Origin: Promicromonospora sp. Populi
GTDB taxonomy: Bacteria > Actinomycetota > Actinomycetes > Actinomycetales > Cellulomonadaceae
Length of the DNA: 64,000 bases
Assembly: GCF_041081105.1 (NCBI RefSeq)
Contig: NZ_CP163528.1
Location: 1,302,001 to 1,366,000 of the forward strand
Direction: 5' to 3'
Made by a program: the position numbers and the translations under genes. The first letter of the stretch is position 1. Every line of letters begins with the position of its first letter. Positions 56,401-62,555 of the stretch are shown here, piece by piece. The notes beneath the pieces were generated by a model. It was not told the origin of the DNA, searched no databases, and saw only the letters and a program-made list of their open reading frames with translations.

Positions 56401-56755
56401 CGTCGGGTTCCGCGTAGACCGACTGCGTCTCGGTCCGCAGCTCGGGTGCCTCGACTCGCTTGCCGGTCGCTCGTGCGGTGGCCGCCGCCTTCTGCTCGGC
56501 GCGCTCCTCGCGCGTCGGTCCGGCAAGGTCGAGGGCCGACGGCGCGGCAGGCGCCTCCGCCGCGGTGTCGACGGCCGCTGCGGACGCAAGACCCTCCGCC
56601 TGGGCGGGGATGGTGAGCGCACCGGCGCCGAGCGGCACGGCGATCGCCAACGAGACCACTGCCGCGAGCGCACGGCGTGACGGGGTACGACCTGCCTTCG
56701 GCATCAACCAGCCGACAGCCCTCGTGCCTGACTCGGAATCCCCGCCTGAACGCAT
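50468..56755 (-). CDS. Secreted DNRLRE/LamG repeat protein
   Basis: 2095 residues. The N-terminus has a long basic segment containing TPSRRALAAV and a hydrophobic stretch ending AQA (~53), so export is by Sec or possibly Tat. A DNRLRE-type beta domain (~330-530, with TYWRFDTSFLAGKVVVDADLN) follows, then six LamG/concanavalin-like domains at about 730-940, 950-1180, 1185-1405, 1410-1660, 1670-1875 and 1880-2085. Each has the pattern W.LD.G...D, SFSVSAWVRLD, SQDG, WTHLxGVYD, LYVDG and IGR. GAAGGG lies seven bases before the ATG. It is first in a two-gene operon with the RHS protein (ATGA overlap). LamG domains usually bind glycans; ligands are unknown. Confidence 0.93.
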   Translation of the reverse strand: MRSGGDSESGTRAVGWLMPKAGRTPSRRALAAVVSLAIAVPLGAGALTIPAQAEGLASAAAVDTAAEAPAAPSALDLAGPTREERAEQKAAATARATGKRVEAPELRTETQSVYAEPDGQMVAELNSSPIRARAEDGTWQKINTDLSPGKDGLLRPGATPVDLAFSPGGSATELAAIQEGGAELGLTSSESLPAASLDGAIATYADVRPGVDLQVVAYSYGFSTRLVVRDRAAAEALIADPFNLDVSGGEGDAVERRDGGLTVEAAKGDGAISAPPPVGADAEGQPVALDTGGEPGSGSLTPEESAVDGDTQFPITIMRDHTADKFGWATVLSGLPNFNGWNTSGEPPLAQVGRCWSGWGACGLQNIGVAWTYWRFDTSFLAGKVVVDADLNAVVEYSPDCNATNRYHLVHKATWEPGPGTTWNNKPGWEGPAMEMLVPKVNAKWGCPGAKTAAVDVTAKVNRGGHTSFLVSPANDADTENSPWWRKYNNNAKLIARFNTVPEAPAGLLTDPPLQAPCKWCAGVPYISDSSVSIKATLNDPDGDGLQGVWRYTSNGQTTDYVSPNAAQSGTVHSRPITTAENAVNTVTWQVNARDWHDDGPVGVGPKFVVDRKAPTAPVVGNFLYSAENRWHGGVGVEGRFDFTACTPALVTAGKCTDAAGDDDVDHYLWGWTSQPANKIDADALGGNASVWTTPPGDGPRTFSVQAVDRAGNKSPLVVQHLRVRPGNGAYADWSLDGTGKDRAYLGDRDVMLHDGASYADGAINQGLSFDGRTGHASAPNAVRTDASFSVSAWVRLDNTTGARAAVSQDGTNFSGFVLWNRPDEDGDGVEEGSRWVFGMACSDEEYKGTSMAASAEPSETDVLTHLTGTYDARTRKLSLYVDGEPAGEVTRTAACKDWDADGDVQIGRTMWNGAAAVDHWPGMVDEVKLYERVLTATEVKAAVAGSNVQAAQWKFEDKDGSSTTLNSVPGGQAGVLHPDAYLCGDCDADGEQDPSVAEGAVGRAVHVGGADGEVVSSDGPVVTTNRSYSVGGHVRLDAAVLADLAVGDRVVALSQDGVNRSGFTLSYLRTGATTAQWEYATFASDTQGAAGDAVIRVAAGDPTGWTHLFAVHDGANRSIRLYVNGAPAGAPAARAQTQFAASGSFVIGRGLDGTPSSRWNGAIDEVRAFTRALSAEEVQAIVVRDDVAVGRWLLDGDATNETGQALDGTVHCNGATSAAACQWGPGQTDLPSDGTDKALTGDGDDWISAPRAVDPTKSFAVTAWARIDDLNGTSTIVSQDGQTTSAFQLVKLANGRWGFQKPPTDTAGTPYVVEGPEAQEDVWTHLAGVYDATAKTITLYVNGEAAGTAPAPAAWNHQAGGLQIGAALNAGNRQNRVLGSVDDVTAYGRALFPDEVSELAGRDLTLRHNWRLDEGQGASAADAVGGSAAAAPAAAQVGWTDGVVGNALELDGVDDYLSASDLDVRTDGSFTVSAVVQLDRDKACTWDDWEEGGAEPGPGECVHTALSLDGASDGDSRFRLGYQAGADAAHENGDWVFEMSNENKTKVASIGLFRCDPFDPDPDAPCDFDRPVHLTGIFHAPTGKIWLFVDAVRVSEGDGVEAWPSPGDLQIGRGRDESGNPAEYFPGVVDDVRAYTGAFNDTRVRELHQFYASGGLLDPVPPKPPTPAHHWKLDEADGTAAPVDAVGSVATTMHGALATDVVGGRHGRGRSFDGVDSYASAAEPVPGAGEAFAASAWVWPSTASSSGAWEAVVSGGHNYVLTRAGNRWAAVMASRGADGTTVVKEVYSDETVRVGHWTHLALVYVPNLDQMRLYVNGRMSELLPGVESVGASGTFRIGAHQRDAGSEFTIPFKGHIDDVRIFDKGVSDAEVGAVYNDVWDPPHGTWTFDDDTVADTSWRKSTTTAHGTFGFVDGRFGRALSLNAASPGFAQGTFGGAPTYGSITVAARVRVADSEGVQTIASQDGTRMSDFSLQYDGNIGRWSFGGWTTDADDGTFARAYSGPPAALNKWTHLVGVYDHPARQLRLYMDGALVGIQDGVTLSAAQRRMAIGRGQLRAANAEFFTGAIDQVDTWMGALSAQEIADLAAQTEGDQP

Positions 56756-56935
56756 CGCTCAACCCTTCGTCGTCGTCCGGCACCTCAGCCGGACACCACA
56801 CAGGCGAGCATCTTGGGGAGGGCTAACAGATCGCTCTCATTTCGACCACGGCCGAATCACCCACAGCGGTGTGGCACGACCTCTGCCGGCCCGGAGTGCG
56901 GCGCCGTACGGTGATCCGCGATCTGGGAGGCAACC

Positions 56936-59227
56936 ATGAGTCAGTCGATCAACCCGCAGGCCGGTCCCGCACGCCGCACGTCGCCCGGCGCGGTCGCTCT
57001 CGGCGTGGCCACCGCCGTCGCCGTCGTCCTGGCGTCCGTCGCGCTGGCTCCCGGCGCGCTGCCTGCGGTGGCAGGCCCGGGCGCACCGCCCGCACAGGCC
57101 GGCGACATCCTCGGCGAGCGGAGCCCCGCTGCGATCCCGGGCGAGTACATCGTCGTGCTCGACGACGCCGCGCCGTCCCGCGTGGCCGCCGAGTCCCGGG
57201 CTCTGGCGAAGGCGTTCTCCGGCGAGCTGCGGAGCACGTTCGAGCACACGGTCTCGGGGTTCAGCGCGACCATGTCCGCCGCCGACGCCCGCCGGCTCAG
57301 CCGGGACCCGTCGGTCGCGTATGTCGAGGCGAACCAGCGGATGAGCGTGGCTGACGTCCAGGCGCCGACCCCGAGCTGGGGCCTGGACCGGGCCGACCAG
57401 CGCGCCCTGCCCCTGACCGCCTCCTACACCTACCCGAACACCGGCGCCGGGGTGACGGCCTATGTCATCGACACCGGGATCCGGACGAGCCACCAGGACT
57501 TCGAGGACCGCGCCGTCTCGGGCACCGACATCGTCGACGGCGACGCCGATGCGACCGACTGCAACGGCCATGGCACCCACGTGGCCGGCACCGTCGGCGG
57601 CGAGGCCCACGGCATCGCCAAGGACGTCTCCCTGGTCGGGGTCCGGGTGCTGGAATGCGCGGGCGAGGGCACCTCCGAGGACGTGATCGCGGGGATCGAC
57701 TGGGTCACCGCCCACCATCAGCCGGGTGAGCCGGCGGTCGCCAACGTGTCGCTCGGCGGCGGGTTCAGCCAGGCCGTGAACGATGCCGTGACCGCCTCGG
57801 TCGCCGACGGGATCACCTACGCGGTGGCGGCCGGCAACGAAACAGGTACCGACGCGTGCACCCGCTCCCCCGCGTCCACGCCCGCGGCGCTCACTGTGGG
57901 CGCCACCACCAGCGCCGACGCGAGGGCTGCCTACTCGAACGTCGGCACCTGCCTCGACCTGTTCGCGCCCGGCTCGTCGATCACCTCGGCCTGGCACACC
58001 AGCGACACCGCCACGAACACGATCAACGGCACCTCGATGGCCGCACCCCACGTGGCCGGCGCCGCCGCCCTCTACCTCGCGACGGGTCCCGCGCTCACCC
58101 CGGCCCAGGTCTCGGCCGCCCTGCTCGACGCCACCACCCCCGACGTCGTGACGGGAGCCGGCGCCGGCTCACCGAACCGCCTGCTGTACACCGGGGACGT
58201 GCCGCCGCCCACCCGGGACTTCGCGGTATCGGTCGACCCCACCGAGGGGATCGTCCAGGCGGGAGCATCGCTCACGACCACCGTCTCGACCAGCACCACG
58301 CTCGGCGACCCGCAGCCGGTCGCCCTGACCACACGCGGACTCCCGGCCGGCGTGTCGGCGTCGTTCGACCCGGCCACCGTCACCTCGGGCGAGACGTCCA
58401 CGCTCACGATGACCGCCGCGACGTCAGCGCCACCGGGGACCTACCTGGTCCAGGTCCGCGCGCGCGGCGCGACGTGGCACGCCGCCACCTACCGCCTGAC
58501 CGTGGCCGGCCCGCCGGGCTGCACCCAGACCAACGCCAGCGACGTGCCGATCCAGGACAATGGGACGGTCGAGTCGGTCGTCTCCGTCACGGGCTGCGCC
58601 GCAACCCCCAGCACGGCCGCGGTAGTTGACGTCGCGATAGTGCACAGCTACATCGGCGACCTCTACGTCGATCTGATCGCCCCGGACGGTACGGCCTACC
58701 CGCTGCACCGCGGCACGGGCGGCGCGGCCGACGGGATCAACACCAGCTACCCGGTCAACCTGTCGGCCGAGTCCGCCAACGGGCCGTGGCGCCTGCGCGT
58801 CCGGGACACCCAGCCCGGGGACACCGGGTTCATCAACTCCTGGGCGCTCCACCTTGATCCGCCGACCAGCCCGCCGCCGGTCTGCGCCGGCACGAACACC
58901 ACCGACGTGCCGATCCCCGACAACACCACGATCAACAGCCCGATCACCCTGTCGAGCTGCCCCGGCAACGGCTCGGCGTCGGCGCAGGTCCGCGTGGACA
59001 TCACCCACCCCTACCGCGGCGACCTCGTCGTGCGGCTGGTCGCCCCCGACGGCAGTGTCTACCCGCTCCTCGACAAGGTCGGCGGCGCCACCGACGACGT
59101 GCACCAGACGTTCGTCGTCAACCTGGCCTCCGAACCCGTGGACGGCACCTGGAACCTCCGCGTCCAGGACACCGCAACGGGCGACGCGGGGACCCTCACC
59201 GGCTGGTCCCTCACGCCCCGGCCGTAG
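56936..59227 (+). CDS. Secreted subtilisin-like serine peptidase with two P domains
   Basis: 763 residues, ATG with GGGAGG upstream. Signal peptide to about residue 55, inhibitor I9 propeptide (~68-138, with GEYIVVLDDAAP), then the S8 domain with Asp179 (VIDTGI), His212 (GHGTHVAG) and Ser367 (NGTSMAAPH). An NEW3-like sandwich (~420-525) is followed by two tandem P/proprotein-convertase domains (~528-640 and 650-763), each opened by a Cys-containing CTQTNASDVPIQDN- or CAGTNTTDVPIPDN-type block. The enzyme is probably active. It is divergent from the LamG/RHS operon, 180 bp apart, so joint regulation or processing of those large proteins is possible. Confidence 0.95.
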   Translation: MSQSINPQAGPARRTSPGAVALGVATAVAVVLASVALAPGALPAVAGPGAPPAQAGDILGERSPAAIPGEYIVVLDDAAPSRVAAESRALAKAFSGELRSTFEHTVSGFSATMSAADARRLSRDPSVAYVEANQRMSVADVQAPTPSWGLDRADQRALPLTASYTYPNTGAGVTAYVIDTGIRTSHQDFEDRAVSGTDIVDGDADATDCNGHGTHVAGTVGGEAHGIAKDVSLVGVRVLECAGEGTSEDVIAGIDWVTAHHQPGEPAVANVSLGGGFSQAVNDAVTASVADGITYAVAAGNETGTDACTRSPASTPAALTVGATTSADARAAYSNVGTCLDLFAPGSSITSAWHTSDTATNTINGTSMAAPHVAGAAALYLATGPALTPAQVSAALLDATTPDVVTGAGAGSPNRLLYTGDVPPPTRDFAVSVDPTEGIVQAGASLTTTVSTSTTLGDPQPVALTTRGLPAGVSASFDPATVTSGETSTLTMTAATSAPPGTYLVQVRARGATWHAATYRLTVAGPPGCTQTNASDVPIQDNGTVESVVSVTGCAATPSTAAVVDVAIVHSYIGDLYVDLIAPDGTAYPLHRGTGGAADGINTSYPVNLSAESANGPWRLRVRDTQPGDTGFINSWALHLDPPTSPPPVCAGTNTTDVPIPDNTTINSPITLSSCPGNGSASAQVRVDITHPYRGDLVVRLVAPDGSVYPLLDKVGGATDDVHQTFVVNLASEPVDGTWNLRVQDTATGDAGTLTGWSLTPRP

Positions 59228-59237
59228 GTGCCCCGGA

Positions 59238-59264
59238 GCCCGCCCGGGTCAGACCCGGGCGGGC
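59238..59264. terminator. Convergent terminator, peptidase/P450
   Basis: Perfect 13-bp inverted repeat (59238-59250 with 59252-59264), nearly loopless in DNA, lying 10 bp after the peptidase stop and overlapping the last codons of the convergent P450 gene. Confidence 0.78.
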
Positions 59265-60481
59265 GTCCGGGCCGCCTGCCGCTCGGGCGTGAACGCCACC
59301 GGCAGCTCCGCCGGGTACCGCGACCAGGGCGACGGCGCCCAGGTCACCTCCGGGTCGGTCAGCCGGAGGTCCAGGCGCTCCATGAGGCTCTCCACCGCGA
59401 TCTTGACGACCAGCCGGCCGGGGCGCCGGGCCGGGCAGGCATGCGGCCCGACCCCGAACGACAGGTGCGACCGGTTGCCTGCCTCGAACAGGTCGTCGCC
59501 GGTGCGCACGCGGGGGTCGTTGTTCGCGGCGGCGACACCCATCACTATCGCGTCCCCCGCCCGGATCCGGGCGGTGCCCAGCGTGCAGTCGGTCACGGCG
59601 TACCGGGCGGGCAGGTTCGCCACGGGCGGCTCGCTCCACAGGGTCTCGTCCATCGCGTCGTCCAGGCCACGCCGCACCCCGGTGACCCGCCCGGTGTACC
59701 GGGGGTCGGTGAGCATGCGGCGCAGCGTGGCGGCGATCCAGGTCACGAGCATCTCGTTGGCCGCGCAGATCGCGACCACCATGGAGTGCACTATCTCCGT
59801 GTCGCTCTCGAAGCTGGGGTGCTCGACGAGGCGGGCGGTCAGGTTCGGTCCCGGGTTGTCCCGGGTCGCCAGCACGTGGTCCAGCACTATCTGGTCCATG
59901 TCGGCCAGGGCCGCCACGGCGTCACCACCGTGCCCGAAGATGCCGTGCGCGCACCGCAGCAGGGCGATGCCCTGGCGTTCGTCGAAACCGAACATGCCTG
60001 ACACGGCCAGGAACGAGACGGCGGCGGCGTACCCGCCGATCAGGTCCGCGTGGCCCTGGGCCGCGAACGAGTCGATGAGCCGGCTGCAGACGCCGCGCAC
60101 GAGGGCCGCGGTGTGCGCCTCGTCGATCCCGGCGAAGGCCTCGTCCATCGGCAGGCGCAGCCGCCGGTGGTCCGGGCCGTCCGCGTAGTACAGCGCGCGC
60201 CGTCCGGCCGGGGACAGGATGGCGTGCAGGGTCGACCCCATCGGCAGCTGCTCCTTCCAGTGCCGCGGGTTCCGGGCGAAGACGCTCTCGGTGCGCATCA
60301 CCTCCATGACCTCGGCGTGGCCCAGCACGAGCCAGCCAGGCACGCCGGGCTCGAGGTCGACCGGCGCCACCGGCCCCCACTGCTCCTGGAGCCTGAGCAG
60401 CGCCGCGGTCATGTCCTTCGCGCCGGTGAGCTCCACCAGCGCCACTCGACCTCCGCTGCGCTGCGGTTCTGAGTCAGACAT
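59249..60481 (-). CDS. Cytochrome P450, CYP157-like (ExxR absent)
   Basis: 410 residues from the ATG at 60481 (GGTGGAG upstream). The heme loop HLSFGVGPHACPAR with Cys349 is intact. The K-helix ExxR motif is replaced by ETLW (279-282), and the I-helix AGxxT signature is replaced by CAANEMLVTW (239-248). Loss of ExxR is a documented trait of the CYP157 family of Streptomyces, which this sequence resembles overall (ARNPRHWKEQ; DGPDHRRLR). CYP157 genes usually sit in conservon operons with a sensor kinase, roadblock, DUF742 and GTPase genes; none of those are here. Substrate unknown, and catalysis itself is uncertain. No ferredoxin gene is adjacent. Confidence 0.88.
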   Translation of the reverse strand: MSDSEPQRSGGRVALVELTGAKDMTAALLRLQEQWGPVAPVDLEPGVPGWLVLGHAEVMEVMRTESVFARNPRHWKEQLPMGSTLHAILSPAGRRALYYADGPDHRRLRLPMDEAFAGIDEAHTAALVRGVCSRLIDSFAAQGHADLIGGYAAAVSFLAVSGMFGFDERQGIALLRCAHGIFGHGGDAVAALADMDQIVLDHVLATRDNPGPNLTARLVEHPSFESDTEIVHSMVVAICAANEMLVTWIAATLRRMLTDPRYTGRVTGVRRGLDDAMDETLWSEPPVANLPARYAVTDCTLGTARIRAGDAIVMGVAAANNDPRVRTGDDLFEAGNRSHLSFGVGPHACPARRPGRLVVKIAVESLMERLDLRLTDPEVTWAPSPWSRYPAELPVAFTPERQAARTPARV

Positions 60482-60647
60482 GGCACTCCACCCATCGATA
60501 TTCATCAAAATTGTCCATCGAATCGTTGGGCGACCTGCGTAGACGCCCGATCGTGGGTTTCTATCACGAGCGGCTAGGAACGCGTAACACCCCTGTGGTC
60601 CCGCATGGGACGATGCCAGGGTGAGCTTGCAAGGAGGCGGTGGGAGC

Positions 60648-62516
60648 ATGGGCGGCGGTCGCGCGATGCGCTCGTTCACCCAGGACGGCTCCGTCGTCCA
60701 GCAGCGGCTGGGGTGGGCCACGCTGCGGCGCATCGCCGGGTTCGCCCGCCCCTACCGGGGCCGGCTCATCCTGTTCGTCCTGATCCTTGCCCTGGAGGCC
60801 GCGGCGGGCGCGGCCACGCCGCTGCTGTTCCAGCGGATCATCGATGACGGCATAGTCGACGGCGACACGCGCCTGGTGGTCCTGCTGGCGGCCGCCGCGG
60901 GGCTGCTCGCGATCCTGGCCGCCGGGCTGTCCGTGGCCGACCGGCTCGTCTCGTCCCAGGTCGGCGAGGGCCTCATCCTCGACCTGCGGGTCGCCGTGTT
61001 CGACCACGTGCAGCGCATGCCGCTCGCCTTCTTCTCCCTGGCCCGCACCGGCGCCCTGGTGCAGCGCCTCAACGGCGACGTGCTCGGGGCGCAGCGCGCC
61101 TTCACCTCGACCCTGCAGACCGTGGTCTCCAACACGCTGACCATCACCTTCACGCTCGCGGCGATGTTCACCATGTCGTGGCAGCTCACCCTCGGGGCGC
61201 TCGTGCTGGTGCCGCTCTTTGTGTTCCCGGCCCGCTGGTTCGGCCGCCGGCTCGCCGCCCTGACCCGGCGCGGCATGGAGGTCGACGCCGACCTGGGCCA
61301 GGTCATGAACGAGCGGTTCAACGTGTCCGGCGCCCACCTCGTGAAGGTCTTCGGCGACCCGGCCACCGAGTCCGAGCGGTTCGCGGGTCCCGCCCGCGAG
61401 CGCCGCGACCTGGGCGTGCGGACCGCGCTGCTGGGGACGTGGTTCCGGGTGGGTCTCTCCACCATCGCGTCGCTGGCCGTAGCGGGCGTGTACGGGCTGG
61501 GCGGCCTCCAGGCCATCGCCGGTGAGCTGACCGTCGGTACCGTCGTGGCGCTGGCGACGTACCTCACGCGCCTGTACGGGCCTCTGACGGCGATGGCCAA
61601 CGTCCAGGTCGACATCATGACGGCGCTCGTCTCGTTCGAGCGGGTGCTGGAGGTGCTGGACCTGGAGCCGTCGGTGGCCGAGAAGCCGGACGCCGTCGAC
61701 CTGCGCGCCGCCGTCGCCGTCCGGGGTGCGTCCGTCTCTCTGGCGGGGGTCACGTTCCGGTACCCGCGGGCCGACGAGGTCTCGCTCGCCTCCCTGGAGT
61801 CGGTGGCCACCCGACGCAAGGACCCGACGTCGGACACGCTGCACGACGTCTCGTTCGAGGTTCCCGCGGGCTCGATGGTGGCGCTCGTCGGCCCGTCCGG
61901 GGCGGGGAAGACCACGGTGTCCCAGCTGGTCAGCCGCATGTACGACCCGACGTCGGGCGCGGTGCGCATCGCCGGGACCGACCTGCGCGACGTGACGTTC
62001 GAGTCCCTGCGCGCCACGATCGGCGTCGTCTCCCAGGACGCGCACCTGTTCCACGACACGATGGCGGAGAACCTGCGGTTCGTCAGGGCGGAGGCGACGG
62101 ACGCCGACCTGGAGCGGGTGCTGCGCCAGGCGCGCATCTGGGACCTGGTCGAGCGCCTGCCCGACGGGCTGGAGACCGTGGTGGGCGACCGCGGCTACCG
62201 GCTGTCGGGCGGCGAGCGGCAGCGCCTCGCGATCGCCCGGCTGCTCCTGAAGGCGCCCGACGTCGTGGTGCTCGACGAGGCGACGGCGCACCTCGACTCG
62301 GAGTCCGAGGCGGCAGTGCAGGCGGCCCTCGACCAGGCGCTCGCCGGACGGACCTCGCTGGTCATCGCGCACCGGCTGTCCACGGTCCGCGCTGCGGACC
62401 TGATCGTGGTGCTCGACGACGGGCGGGTGGTCCAGTCCGGGACGCATGCCGAGCTGATCGCCGCCGGGGGCCTGTACGCCGACCTGTACCGGACGCAGTT
62501 CGCGGAGACGGCCTGA
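60648..62516 (+). CDS. ABC exporter (fused permease/ATPase)
   Basis: About 622 residues. I take the ATG at 60648 (AAGGAGG upstream); a GTG at 60621 and ATG at 60666 are alternatives. The type-I exporter membrane domain (~35-330, six helices with ATPLLFQRIIDDGIVDGD and FFSLARTGALVQRLNGDV coupling segments) is followed by a nucleotide-binding domain with Walker A GPSGAGKTT, signature LSGGERQR, Walker B VVVLDEATAHLD and switch IAHRLSTV. An Arg/Lys insertion (VATRRKDPTSD) precedes the first strand of the ATPase core. Homodimeric multidrug- or lipid-type export is likely; the cargo is unknown. Divergent from the P450 across 166 bp. Confidence 0.93.
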   Translation: MGGGRAMRSFTQDGSVVQQRLGWATLRRIAGFARPYRGRLILFVLILALEAAAGAATPLLFQRIIDDGIVDGDTRLVVLLAAAAGLLAILAAGLSVADRLVSSQVGEGLILDLRVAVFDHVQRMPLAFFSLARTGALVQRLNGDVLGAQRAFTSTLQTVVSNTLTITFTLAAMFTMSWQLTLGALVLVPLFVFPARWFGRRLAALTRRGMEVDADLGQVMNERFNVSGAHLVKVFGDPATESERFAGPARERRDLGVRTALLGTWFRVGLSTIASLAVAGVYGLGGLQAIAGELTVGTVVALATYLTRLYGPLTAMANVQVDIMTALVSFERVLEVLDLEPSVAEKPDAVDLRAAVAVRGASVSLAGVTFRYPRADEVSLASLESVATRRKDPTSDTLHDVSFEVPAGSMVALVGPSGAGKTTVSQLVSRMYDPTSGAVRIAGTDLRDVTFESLRATIGVVSQDAHLFHDTMAENLRFVRAEATDADLERVLRQARIWDLVERLPDGLETVVGDRGYRLSGGERQRLAIARLLLKAPDVVVLDEATAHLDSESEAAVQAALDQALAGRTSLVIAHRLSTVRAADLIVVLDDGRVVQSGTHAELIAAGGLYADLYRTQFAETA

Positions 62517-62555
62517 CCCAGGGGCCGGCGCCCGGCGGCCCGGCTGGCGGCCCAG

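Noticed and set aside
60482..60647. Repeated CCATCGA words as an operator between the P450 and exporter
   Set aside because: Only two short, imperfect copies without consistent spacing or symmetry; not enough to call a regulatory site.
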